A DNA stretch of 55,015 bases from an uncultured Prevotellaceae bacterium (GTDB taxonomy: Bacteria > Bacteroidota > Bacteroidia > Bacteroidales > Bacteroidaceae). A program made the translations under genes and the position numbers. Under the pieces are notes generated by a model that had not been told where the DNA came from, did not search any database, and saw nothing but the letters and a program-made list of their open reading frames with translations. The DNA lies in NCBI GenBank assembly GCA_902770845.1, contig CACXUV010000055.1, positions 1-55,015 of the forward strand, read 5' to 3'. Positions 42,697-52,132 of this stretch are shown piece by piece; position 1 is the first letter of the stretch, and every line of letters begins with the position of its first letter.

Positions 42697-44754
42697 CTAC
42701 GCCAGGCATTCCGTAGCATCCATTGCTGCAGATGGACAATGGTTCTCGGCGCCTCTGTATTCCGACGGTAGGACTCCGAACATCTTCTTGAACTGGGTGG
42801 AGAAGTTGCGGGGGGTGGAGAAGCCGACACGGATGGAAACCTCGTTGATGGAGAGGTTCGGATTGACGGTGAGCAGTTGGGCAGCACGCTTCAGTCGAAC
42901 ATTGCGTATGAAGTCGGCGGGCGAAATGCCAAGCATGTTGCGCAGTTTGACATAGAGGCTTGTACGACTCAGGGCTACGTCTATGGCCAGTTGCTCCACG
43001 CCGTAGTCCTCGTCGGCGATATGCGCTTCGATTGCTTTCAGGAGTTTTGCAACTAATACTTCCTCCTCGGGGTTCAGACCAATCTTCTTCGGGTCAACGT
43101 TTGTGCTCGCGGCAAACTGGTGGCGGGCTTCTTCGCGCATCTCAAAGAGCTGGTTCACACGGCTGTCGTTTTCTCGCACCAAGGCCGCCTTCTTTCTTTT
43201 TAGATATAGTGTAAGGAGAAAAGCGACAAAAGCACAGAGCAAAAGAGTATACAAGGCTTTCGCCCACCAAGTCAACCAAAACGGGGGACGGATGGTTATT
43301 TGCACGGTCAGGGGTCCGCTCCACTCGCCACCTGTCGAGGCGGCCTGTGTCTCAAAGACATACTCCCCTGGCGGCAAGGCCTTGTAATCGGCTTCGGCAA
43401 GGCCGATGGTTCCATCGGCAGAGTGCCATTCATCTTCAAGGCCACGCAAGCGGTAGCGGTAGGTGGTGTGCGATGGATGGGCATAGTCGAGGGAAGAGAA
43501 CCGAATGGTAAGATGGTTCTTGTTATATGGGAGTGTTAATCCTGCGCCCTGTACATAAATTTCATTGTGACCATTTACTTGCAGAAGAGTGAGCACGGGG
43601 ACTTGCGGACGGGCTTGGTCGGTCAGCCATTCTGGGCGGAATACCGTTGCTGCCGAGCTGTGATGGACAAACACCAGGCGCCCATCGTCAGTCAGACAGG
43701 CAGCACGTTCCATCATGGAAATAGCAGGAATACCATCGTCCTCTCCATAATTGACCACTGTAGGCGTTATCCTCGAAATGCCGCATGCCGTACCTGCCCA
43801 GATGTTTCCCTGGGCATCCATCACCAGACTGCGGATGCAGTTGTTGGCAAGTCCGGTGACACGCTCCGTTTCTTCCGTGTGGGCATTAAACAGTCCGTTC
43901 TGCGTTCCCACCCACAAGTTTCCCTTTGTGTCGCGCAACATGCAGTTGTACTTGTCGGAGTATTCGCCGATGATTTCTGCAGGTTTGAAAGCTGCCAGCG
44001 TGTCGGCTTTGGTGTCAAGCATACAGGCACCGTTCTGCGTATAGAGCACCACCCACGGTTCAGCCAGCGCACAGGCTCCTACTATGTTTCGATAGCCATT
44101 TAACTGAGGCAGACGCTCGTTGAGAGGGTCGAAGCGGTTTGCGTCAGGCAGGAAATAGCCTATCCTGTTGAGGCCACGCCTCTGCAACAACCGTCCGTCA
44201 CCAAGCCTTACATTCAATTCTGCAGCCCCTCGGGCAATCCCTATCAAGGGGTCATCTTCAAGTATTTCCGCCATTTGCCGCCGAGGCGGTGTGTAGGAAA
44301 TTCCGTTTCCCAGCGTCCCCGTCCATGTGCCGCCTTGCCAGTCAATGACTGTTTCTGGCGATGGCGAAAACTTTCCAAGCGAGCGTAGCCGCCCTTCTAT
44401 GTCGTAGCGGAACGACCGTGTGCGCATGTCGAAAAGGTATATGCGGTAGAAGTCGCGCAGCCACAGCAGCGAGTCGCCCTGCCACTGATGGCCGTAGCCC
44501 GCCGAGTCGGCATAGTGCTCCAATTTATACGCCTTCCGTCGGTCGCAGGACACAACGGTAAAACCCGCCCCATTGCTGATGCAGAACACACCCTCGCAGT
44601 TCACCAGCATCTGGTGGTTGGGCAGCGCGATAATCTGCCGCACCTCGCCCGTGGGCAGTCCGTCCTGAACGCCCCATTGCCGTATCTGTGCGTCCATTGT
44701 CGCCCAGCAAAGCACCATGCTTATTGTCAGCAGTATCTTTATTCTCATACCCAT
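42697..44754 (-). CDS. Membrane sensor-AraC regulator lacking kinase and receiver
   Basis: 685 residues. A signal peptide (residues 3-22) is followed by a periplasmic two-component-type beta-propeller (repeats such as GNLWVGTQNGLF and GNIWAGTACGISRI), a Y_Y_Y domain near 405-490 (TTYRYRLRGLEDEWHSA), one membrane helix (LYTLLLCAFVAFLLTLYL), a short charged linker and an AraC helix-turn-helix pair (YGVEQLAIDVALSRTSLYVKL; NPNLSINEVSIRVGFS). Hybrid two-component regulators of polysaccharide loci have this plan with histidine kinase, ATPase and receiver in between; here all three are absent. It is divergent from the lyase genes and probably senses their glycan product and activates them. Confidence 0.88.
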   Translation of the reverse strand: MGMRIKILLTISMVLCWATMDAQIRQWGVQDGLPTGEVRQIIALPNHQMLVNCEGVFCISNGAGFTVVSCDRRKAYKLEHYADSAGYGHQWQGDSLLWLRDFYRIYLFDMRTRSFRYDIEGRLRSLGKFSPSPETVIDWQGGTWTGTLGNGISYTPPRRQMAEILEDDPLIGIARGAAELNVRLGDGRLLQRRGLNRIGYFLPDANRFDPLNERLPQLNGYRNIVGACALAEPWVVLYTQNGACMLDTKADTLAAFKPAEIIGEYSDKYNCMLRDTKGNLWVGTQNGLFNAHTEETERVTGLANNCIRSLVMDAQGNIWAGTACGISRITPTVVNYGEDDGIPAISMMERAACLTDDGRLVFVHHSSAATVFRPEWLTDQARPQVPVLTLLQVNGHNEIYVQGAGLTLPYNKNHLTIRFSSLDYAHPSHTTYRYRLRGLEDEWHSADGTIGLAEADYKALPPGEYVFETQAASTGGEWSGPLTVQITIRPPFWLTWWAKALYTLLLCAFVAFLLTLYLKRKKAALVRENDSRVNQLFEMREEARHQFAASTNVDPKKIGLNPEEEVLVAKLLKAIEAHIADEDYGVEQLAIDVALSRTSLYVKLRNMLGISPADFIRNVRLKRAAQLLTVNPNLSINEVSIRVGFSTPRNFSTQFKKMFGVLPSEYRGAENHCPSAAMDATECLA

Positions 44755-44772
44755 GACATCATTTTAACGCTA

Positions 44773-44780
44773 CAAAAGTA
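44773..44780 (-). promoter_or_regulatory. Putative -7 box of sensor-AraC gene
   Basis: TACTTTTG on the minus strand, 18 bases before the ATG; -33 not clear. Confidence 0.4.
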
Positions 44781-44908
44781 CAGCTTTTTATCGAGATAAC
44801 TGCTTAGAACGTTCAGAAAGTGTGTCTGTAATGTACAAAAATGCTGTTTGTACGCCTGAAACAGCGGGATTGGGATAATAGAGACACGTGTATATGCGGT
44901 AAAATGAG

Positions 44909-44916
44909 TAATTTTG
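44909..44916 (+). promoter_or_regulatory. Putative -7 box of lyase operon
   Basis: TAATTTTG, 27 bases before the lyase ATG at 44944. No good -33 element is present, as expected for a promoter that needs an activator; the divergent AraC-type regulator is the obvious candidate. Confidence 0.5.
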
Positions 44917-44943
44917 CAGCAGGAAAACAAAAAATTATACGTT

Positions 44944-47900
44944 ATGAAGAGAATCAAGGCAATCGTTGGGCTGCTCCTGCTGATGGCGGGACAGGCCGTG
45001 GCACAGGAAGAGCATTTAGTGATGCACTTCGACTTTGAGAATGTGGATGGCAAGAACGTGACCGACCCTGTGTCGGGCATTACCGCCAAAGTGATGAATC
45101 AGGCCTCGGTCGTGGAGATGGGCAGTCGCAGGGTGCTCGACCTGGGCAACGGCACGGGCTACCTCGATATGACGAGGGGCGCGGGCGAGGTGGTGAGGAA
45201 CCTGACGGACTTCACAGTCTCAGTATATTACCGCGTGGACAACAAGGCTTCGCTCTCGGGAGCGGGCTATTTCCTGTGGTGCTTCTCACAGTCGGCGGCC
45301 AACACGCAGACCAGTGCGCCCTATTCTGCCTATCGCCTGAATGCCCAGCGCATGGCCACCTCGACGGGCGGCTGGGGCAGCGAGGTTGGTATGGAAATGG
45401 GCAGCGAATCAGCGAAAGGCCGCTGGATGCACATGCTCTACCGTCAGAGCGGGCAGAAGGGCGAACTGTTTCTCGACGGTAAGCGCATGGCGCAGGCCAC
45501 GAACATGCCGCTGCTGAAGAACGCGCTCACCGCCGTGCCCGCCTACAACTGGATAGGCCGTCCGCCATTCTCCGGCGACAGCTACCTGAAGCAGACGCTC
45601 GTCAGCGACTTCCGGCTCTACGACGCGGCTTTAAGCGATGCAGAGGTAGCCTCGCTGGCTGCCGTGACGGAGCAGTTGGAGGAAGATTACAAATATGGCA
45701 TGCCGGGCGACTTCTCCACCCTGCAAGCCGCAGTCAGCGAGGCAAAGACATTCATTGCCGGAGCCGCTTCGGACTATGCACCCAATGCCATTGCTGAGTT
45801 GCAGGACGAAGTCGCCGTGGCTGAATATGAGATAGCATCGGCACGTGCCTCGCAGACGCTCATCGACGAGTATGTCAGCACGCTGAAATCGCTGCTCTCC
45901 GCAGCCAAAGCCACCAAGAACTATGCCCCCAAGCAGGTATTCTCCGTGACCGACGACCACGGCTTCGTACACCCCGGCGGCATCGTCTCGCAAGCTGACA
46001 TCGACCGCGCCAAGCAGTTGCTGGCCAATGGCGACACGCGCATCCAGCGGGCATGGAATATTCTCTGTGCAAATGAATACTCAAACGCCAACATCGCCAC
46101 ATGGCCTACGGAGACTGTGATCCGCGGCGGTTCATCGGGCCAGAACTACATGAACTGTGCCCGTGGTGCTGCGATGGCCTTCCAGAACGCCCTGCGCTGG
46201 AAGATTGGCGGCACACGGGCGAATGCCGATGCAGCCGTGCGCATACTTATGCAGTGGGCCCGCCAGTGCAAGGGACTTGGCGGCGACACCAACATTTCCC
46301 TCGCCGCAGGCATCTATGGCCATGAGTTTGCCAACGCAGCCGAGCTGATGCGCGACTACGACGGTTGGAGCCGCCAAGAATTTGATGAGTTCAAGCAATG
46401 GATAATCCGCGTATTCTATAATCCCTCCATCGACTTCCTGCGCCGTCGCCACGACACGTGGCTCAACGCACGCAATGCGTCGCTCGGCGAGCGTCCCGGC
46501 CACTACTGGTCAAACTGGGGTCTGTGCAATGCGCTGTGTGTGATGTCCATCGGCATCCTGTGTGACGACGTACACATGTACAACCAAGGTGTCAGCTTCT
46601 ATAAATACGACCACGTAGGCACCTACAAAGACCGCACGAACTACTCCGTCATTCTAAACGACGGTTGCGATGAATTCATCGGCAATCTCGTGCCGGTAGT
46701 TCACAAGGACAGCCGCGGTCCCCTTGGCTATCTCGGACAGATGCAGGAGAGCGGCCGCGACCAGGGACATGCCCTGATGGCACTCGGCCTCGCACTCGAC
46801 ATCTGCACCGTGGGCTTCAATCAGGGTGATGACCTTTTTGCCTATATGAACGACCGCATCGCTGCCGGCACGGAGTTCGTGGCGGCCATGAATTTCGGCG
46901 GTGTGGATGCCACAGCCCTGCCGTGGACAAACTACAACTATGCCGACTGTCGCGGTCGCATGGGCGCAGGCTGGCTTATGGAAGGCCCCAACACCGGTGG
47001 CGCAGGCGAATACCGCCCCTACTGGGACCGTGCCATTGGTTACTACGAGGGACTGCGTGGCGTAAAGCTGCAGTATGCCGAACAAGCCAGTGCGAAGATA
47101 TGTCCCGACGGTGGCGGTGGCAACTACAGTCAGAACAGCGGTGGTTTCGACCATCTCGGCTTCTCCACGCTCACCAGTTGGCGTCCGGCCATCGATGCTT
47201 CGGAAGGCATCACGCCCCTGAGCGGTGACATATTATATAAAGGTGTGACCTATAAGAACCAGACCAATCTTGGTGGCCTGAAATACAAGTATGAGGTGTG
47301 TCCGTCGAAGGGCATCCCCGCTGATGGCAGCGACATCACGCTCATGCCACAGTTGCCGGAAGGAGCAGAGGATAGCGGCCAATGGCAGTGGAGCACAGGC
47401 GAGACCACGCGACAGATTACTGTCAAGGCCGACCGCAGCTACATCTATCGCGTCAGCTACACCGCACAGAACGGAGCCGTGAGCCACCAGGCGTTTGCCA
47501 TTGCCGTCAGCGGTGATGCCGCCCCCGACGTGATGACCGAGGAGATTACCGTCGATGGCATGATAGAGCGCGTGACGGAAAAGACCGTCCTTGCCGGCAC
47601 CAGTGTTATCCTCTACGCCGGCCCCACCACCGGCTGGACCGACGACTACCTGTGGAACAACGGTGTGAAGGGCAGTGTGGTCACCATTCCCGCCATTACA
47701 TCCTCGCGCACTTATCTCTGCCAGTATGCCAACCAGAGCGGAGCCGTCAGCGAGAGCCGTTTCCACCTGTACGTCGTACCTGCACAACAATCCATCAATA
47801 GTACTCTTGCCAATGAGGCTGAACTCCTGCCCGGCAGCCGCGCCGAGCTGCGCCTCGTCATCCCATCATTCGCCAATGCCAATGATATAACATGGAGCGA

Positions 47901-48606
47901 CGGGAGCAAGGGAGCAAACTACATAGTGAGCAGTTTGACTGAGGACACCGAGGTAACAGCCACCTACAACGGTATTTCCTACCCGTTTACCCTACACGTA
48001 ATGGGCGGGGGCACCTATCCCATCGACGCCACAGGGCTTATCATCAACCCCGACTTCGCCACTATCGACGGTACAGGCTGGACCATGACCGGCACCTGGG
48101 GCAATCAGCGTTTCAATGGTGCCGTGGAGGTATGGCACTCCACCAACTTCGACTTCTCACAGACTATCAGCGGACTGCCCGACGGCGAGTACACCGTCAC
48201 CTGCCAACTGGTATATGGTGAAGGCTCCAAGACTGGTTATCTCTATGCCACGAGTGGCAGCGAGACGTCAAGGACAACGGTGAAGCAAAGCTGTGCCGGC
48301 AGTGACTTCGATACCCAGCGTGACCGCATGGCGGCCAATTCCAACTATGCCCGCCTCTCGGTCACAGTTAATGTCACAGGCGGCATCCTCACCATCGGCA
48401 TCAAAGATACCTCATCCGGCACCAACTGGCTTGTGTGGGACAACTTTACCCTGACTTGCAACAGCACTCCCGCTACAGGCATTAGCGAAGTCATCAACTG
48501 TCAGACAGCAAACAGCCAATGCTTCGACCTACAGGGCCGCCGGGTCAATGGCGCTCCCCAACACGGTATTTATATTATTGACGGAAAGAAGGTATTCATC
48601 AAATAA
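44944..48606 (+). CDS. Secreted multidomain polysaccharide lyase (alginate-lyase fold)
   Basis: 1220 residues from MKRIKAIVGLLLLMAGQ (signal peptide). In order: a LamG/concanavalin-like domain (about 25-240, FDFENVDGKNV...), a helical FIVAR-like linker (260-325), an alginate-lyase-type alpha/alpha domain (335-700) with NCARGAAMAFQNALRWK, GHYWSNWGLCNALCV and the LGQMQESGRDQGHALMALGL motif, Ig-like domains, a carbohydrate-binding-like domain (1040-1170, DFSQTISGLPDGEYTV) and the C-terminal tail FDLQGRRV...GIYIIDGKKVF seen on exported Prevotella proteins. It probably cleaves a uronic-acid polysaccharide outside the cell; PL38-type lyases share the motif. The next gene starts 16 bases after its stop, so the two are co-transcribed. 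Substrate not deducible. Confidence 0.8.
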   Translation: MKRIKAIVGLLLLMAGQAVAQEEHLVMHFDFENVDGKNVTDPVSGITAKVMNQASVVEMGSRRVLDLGNGTGYLDMTRGAGEVVRNLTDFTVSVYYRVDNKASLSGAGYFLWCFSQSAANTQTSAPYSAYRLNAQRMATSTGGWGSEVGMEMGSESAKGRWMHMLYRQSGQKGELFLDGKRMAQATNMPLLKNALTAVPAYNWIGRPPFSGDSYLKQTLVSDFRLYDAALSDAEVASLAAVTEQLEEDYKYGMPGDFSTLQAAVSEAKTFIAGAASDYAPNAIAELQDEVAVAEYEIASARASQTLIDEYVSTLKSLLSAAKATKNYAPKQVFSVTDDHGFVHPGGIVSQADIDRAKQLLANGDTRIQRAWNILCANEYSNANIATWPTETVIRGGSSGQNYMNCARGAAMAFQNALRWKIGGTRANADAAVRILMQWARQCKGLGGDTNISLAAGIYGHEFANAAELMRDYDGWSRQEFDEFKQWIIRVFYNPSIDFLRRRHDTWLNARNASLGERPGHYWSNWGLCNALCVMSIGILCDDVHMYNQGVSFYKYDHVGTYKDRTNYSVILNDGCDEFIGNLVPVVHKDSRGPLGYLGQMQESGRDQGHALMALGLALDICTVGFNQGDDLFAYMNDRIAAGTEFVAAMNFGGVDATALPWTNYNYADCRGRMGAGWLMEGPNTGGAGEYRPYWDRAIGYYEGLRGVKLQYAEQASAKICPDGGGGNYSQNSGGFDHLGFSTLTSWRPAIDASEGITPLSGDILYKGVTYKNQTNLGGLKYKYEVCPSKGIPADGSDITLMPQLPEGAEDSGQWQWSTGETTRQITVKADRSYIYRVSYTAQNGAVSHQAFAIAVSGDAAPDVMTEEITVDGMIERVTEKTVLAGTSVILYAGPTTGWTDDYLWNNGVKGSVVTIPAITSSRTYLCQYANQSGAVSESRFHLYVVPAQQSINSTLANEAELLPGSRAELRLVIPSFANANDITWSDGSKGANYIVSSLTEDTEVTATYNGISYPFTLHVMGGGTYPIDATGLIINPDFATIDGTGWTMTGTWGNQRFNGAVEVWHSTNFDFSQTISGLPDGEYTVTCQLVYGEGSKTGYLYATSGSETSRTTVKQSCAGSDFDTQRDRMAANSNYARLSVTVNVTGGILTIGIKDTSSGTNWLVWDNFTLTCNSTPATGISEVINCQTANSQCFDLQGRRVNGAPQHGIYIIDGKKVFIK

Positions 48607-48622
48607 ATTAGTACATCGTTAT

Positions 48623-51600
48623 ATGACACGAAAGATTCTGTTTGCCATGATGCTGCTGTGGACTGGATTCGCCTGCGCACAGGAGAATTACCAGATGGCT
48701 GGCCCATATGAGGTAGTGGCGCGTGATGGAAAGTATGCCTATACGAAAGGAGGCAGCGAACGCGACATGTGGACAGCGTGGCAGCTGGCCCAGAAGGGCG
48801 AAAGCCAAACGGCAGTGGAGATTATCAATGCCTACGCCACGACGCTACAGCGGTTTGACGGACACGATGCGCCACTGTGTACTATTCAAGCCTACTGGCT
48901 GGTAAGGGCAATGATACTTGCAAAAGAACAACAGACTCCAGAATGGGTAGCAATGATTCGACGGGCCATCCTGCCTGTATTGGAGCAGTTTGAAGCCGAC
49001 AGCCCGTATGCCAACGGCAATTGGGGAGCCATCGTGAACCGTTGCAGGATGGCCTGTGCCATCTTCTTGGAGGACAGCGCGCTCTATCAAGCCAGCATTG
49101 ACTACTACTTGAATGCCAACGACAACGGAGCCTTGCCACGATATGTGAGCGCGTCGGGCCAGTGCCAGGAGACAGGGCGCGATCAGGCACATGTGCAATT
49201 AGGACTCGGAGCACTGTGCGACATCTGCGAAATGGCTTCGATGCAGGGTGATGACCTTTGGAGCGCACTCGACAATCGGCTGATGAAAGGTCTTGAATAT
49301 ACCGCTCGCTACAATTTGGGCTACGCCGTACCGTTTGAGACGTGGCAGGACTGCACAGGCCTCTACTGCGAATGGACGGAACCTGGGACTATGCAGCGCG
49401 GACACATCCGCTGCATCTACAATACGGCCTACGAACACTATACGAAAGTGAAAGGTATGAAGATGCCATATACGAAGAAACTCCTCGACCTGCAACGGAA
49501 GGCGGAGCGACGAGGAGAGATCATTCAGAATATGGAGGCTGACCGGTTTGTTGTGAAAGGCTCCCTCTCTATGGAGGAGAACGGGGGGAGAGGCATGCAT
49601 CAAGTTTTTGCTTTTCCCGCTCCTGAAGGTGCGCCACTGAAGCACGACTACGATGTGTTTGTACGTCCGCGAAGCAGTCAGGAATGGACGAGGCTGGATA
49701 CGTATATGGCGAAAGTAAACGCTTCCGTGGGGAGCAACAGGCACAAGGTCTCGGAAATCAGCTATTGCATGTTTGACTTTACGGGTGACGTTTATGTACG
49801 AGTCGTCAGCAAGAAAAAGAAAATCAAGGCAGCGAGGATAAGACCAGACTATCGGAGTGTTATAGCCAACGTGCAAAATGACAGCACCGTTCAGTTCCAG
49901 CTTTTCCAGCCCGAAAACCTCAGCGTGGAGTTCGACGGCGACATCACCAACAACCTGTTGCTCTTCACCTCAAAGCCTGTTGTCTCCAAAGATGAAGCCG
50001 GGCGGCAGGCAAAGGCCGACGGACGCGAGTTCATCTGCTACGCTCCTGGCTTTTACAATCAAGATACCATCAAGGTGGCTTCAAACACGACCGTATATCT
50101 TGCACCAGGTTCCTACTTCACCGGCACCTTCGCCATCGAGGATGCCCACGATGTAAGTATCATAGGACGTGGCATAGCCCGTCCGCAGAGGGGCTACGAA
50201 GGCTGTCATGTGCATCGCTCTCGGAATGTACTCATCGACGGGCTGACGCTGAACACATGTCCCGTGGGCGCATCCGACGGCGTCACCCTGCGCAACGTGA
50301 AGAGCATCTCCCATCCTGGCTGGGGCGACGGATTGAACGTGTTCGCCTCTCAGAACGTGCTCTACGATCGCGTGTTCTGTCGCAACTCGGACGACTGCAC
50401 CACAGCCTACGCCTCGCGCAAAGGCTTCTTCGGCAACTGCCGCAATGTGACCATGCGCAATTCCACGCTCTGGGCCGATGTGGCTCACCCCATCTTCATC
50501 GGCATCCACGGCAATGCAGAGCGTGGCGACACCATCGAGAACCTGCACTACGAGAACATCGACATACTCGGACAGGCAGAGCCACAGGTGGATTATCAGG
50601 GATGTCTGGCCATCAACTGTGGCGACAACAACCTCGTGCGCAACGTCACCTTCGAGAACATCCGCATCGAGCAGATTGAGCAAGGAAGCATCGTTCAGGT
50701 GAAAGTGGGCTACAACCAGAAGTACTGCACAGCCCCTGGACGTGGCGTAGAGAATGTCACCTTCAGGAATATCCGCTATAAGGGCAATCTGCCTTACCTC
50801 TCCATCATCAACGGCTACAACAATGAGCGCAAGGTGAAAGGCGTCACCTTCGAGGGCATCAAGATCAACGGTCGGCTGCTACACGACAAGATGGAAGGCA
50901 AGCCGGCATGGTACGCCACCGCCGACTATATCCCCATGTACGTGGGCAACCATGTGGAGAACGTCGTCTTCAGCAAGGACATCCGAAGTACCCTCGTCAG
51001 TCAGTCGCTGGACTATTGTTCATCACAGATAAATCGTGCCCTGGAAAACCTACGCCCCTATGATTTCACGATGATGCCGAGGAACATCCTGAATGGCGAA
51101 CAGACTTGGAACCTGCGCAAAGCATCGCCCCAAGAATGGTGCTCGGGCTTCTGGCCTGGCATCCTATGGATGGACTTTGCCTATAACAAGAGTGAGGCCA
51201 TACAGAAGGCAGCAAAAGGATACACCGATGCCCTCTTGCCAGTAGTTGCCCAGCCCGTCTATGACCACGACCTCGGCTTTATCACCATCAATGCCCTGCT
51301 CAAAGGCTACGAGATAAGCAAGGATGAACGCTACCGCAAAGCAGCCCTCCTTGCTGCCGACTCCCTTGCCACACTCTTCAACCCCGCCGTGGGCACGATC
51401 CTCAGTTGGCCCCGTCATATAAAGGATTATGGCGGCCATAACACCATCATGGACAACATGATGAACCTCGAACTGCTCTTTTGGGCAGCCGAACACGGTG
51501 GCTCTCCCCGTCTGAAGGATATCGCAATCCGCCATGCCGAAACCACGATGAAGCACCATTTCCGTCCCGACGGCTCCTGCTATCATGTGGCAGTATATAA

Positions 51601-52132
51601 CCAGCGGACCGGCAAGTTCCTATGCGGTAAGACTCATCAAGGTTATTCGGACAATTCCATGTGGAGCCGCGGACAGGCATGGGCCATCTACGGCTATACG
51701 ATGGTCTATCGCTTCACAAAAGACAAACGTTTCCTCGATCAGGCCCAGAAAGCTGCTGGCATCTATATGAAACGCTTGAAAGAGACAAGTGATGACTGCA
51801 TCCCCCGATGGGACATGGACGCCCCCGACGACGTAAAGGACGCCTCAGCAGCCTGCATCATAGCTTCCGCCCTGCTCGAACTCTCTGAATACGTCTCAAC
51901 AGACCAGGCTGCCACCTACCGTGACTTTGCCATCAAGACGCTCAACCAACTCAGCAGCAACCGCTATCAAAGCCGTGACAAAAACTTCTCTTTCCTCCTT
52001 CACTCCACAGGGCATCATCCTGCCGGAACAGAAATTGATACCAGCATCATCTACGCCGACTATTATTATTTGGAAGCTCTGTTAAAATTGCGGCGCAACC
52101 GACAAACCCTGTGGAGTGTGCACAGTCGCTAA
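48623..52132 (+). CDS. Lyase-like / beta-helix / GH88 fusion enzyme
   Basis: 1169 residues with signal peptide MTRKILFAMMLLWTGFACAQ. Residues 25-330 are a lyase-like alpha/alpha domain sharing QCQETGRDQAHVQLGLGAL with the upstream gene. Residues 440-790 form a right-handed beta-helix of GH28/GH49 type (TTVYLAPGSYFTG, GWGDGLNVFASQNVLYD, CRNSDDCTTAY). Residues 800-1156 are a GH88 unsaturated glucuronyl hydrolase, with the two expected aspartates in YDHDLGFITIN and IMDNMMNLELLFWAA. Together they could cut a uronic-acid glycan, trim it and remove the unsaturated uronate the lyase makes. Residues 1157-1169 (RRNRQTLWSVHSR) are read from the inserted IS end, so the native C-terminus is lost. Confidence 0.82.
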   Translation: MTRKILFAMMLLWTGFACAQENYQMAGPYEVVARDGKYAYTKGGSERDMWTAWQLAQKGESQTAVEIINAYATTLQRFDGHDAPLCTIQAYWLVRAMILAKEQQTPEWVAMIRRAILPVLEQFEADSPYANGNWGAIVNRCRMACAIFLEDSALYQASIDYYLNANDNGALPRYVSASGQCQETGRDQAHVQLGLGALCDICEMASMQGDDLWSALDNRLMKGLEYTARYNLGYAVPFETWQDCTGLYCEWTEPGTMQRGHIRCIYNTAYEHYTKVKGMKMPYTKKLLDLQRKAERRGEIIQNMEADRFVVKGSLSMEENGGRGMHQVFAFPAPEGAPLKHDYDVFVRPRSSQEWTRLDTYMAKVNASVGSNRHKVSEISYCMFDFTGDVYVRVVSKKKKIKAARIRPDYRSVIANVQNDSTVQFQLFQPENLSVEFDGDITNNLLLFTSKPVVSKDEAGRQAKADGREFICYAPGFYNQDTIKVASNTTVYLAPGSYFTGTFAIEDAHDVSIIGRGIARPQRGYEGCHVHRSRNVLIDGLTLNTCPVGASDGVTLRNVKSISHPGWGDGLNVFASQNVLYDRVFCRNSDDCTTAYASRKGFFGNCRNVTMRNSTLWADVAHPIFIGIHGNAERGDTIENLHYENIDILGQAEPQVDYQGCLAINCGDNNLVRNVTFENIRIEQIEQGSIVQVKVGYNQKYCTAPGRGVENVTFRNIRYKGNLPYLSIINGYNNERKVKGVTFEGIKINGRLLHDKMEGKPAWYATADYIPMYVGNHVENVVFSKDIRSTLVSQSLDYCSSQINRALENLRPYDFTMMPRNILNGEQTWNLRKASPQEWCSGFWPGILWMDFAYNKSEAIQKAAKGYTDALLPVVAQPVYDHDLGFITINALLKGYEISKDERYRKAALLAADSLATLFNPAVGTILSWPRHIKDYGGHNTIMDNMMNLELLFWAAEHGGSPRLKDIAIRHAETTMKHHFRPDGSCYHVAVYNQRTGKFLCGKTHQGYSDNSMWSRGQAWAIYGYTMVYRFTKDKRFLDQAQKAAGIYMKRLKETSDDCIPRWDMDAPDDVKDASAACIIASALLELSEYVSTDQAATYRDFAIKTLNQLSSNRYQSRDKNFSFLLHSTGHHPAGTEIDTSIIYADYYYLEALLKLRRNRQTLWSVHSR

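Noticed and set aside
42599-42955. 118-codon plus-strand frame at the start of the regulator region
   Set aside because: Two thirds are antisense to the AraC domain; the first 33 codons lack any recognisable feature or promoter.
17773-48606. C-terminal tails of the cyclophilin-like protein and the lyase as proof of type IX secretion
   Set aside because: The 'L-GRRV...GIYI' tail is suggestive, but no secretion-system genes are present and the tail is not the canonical Por-type domain; stated only as a possible sorting signal.
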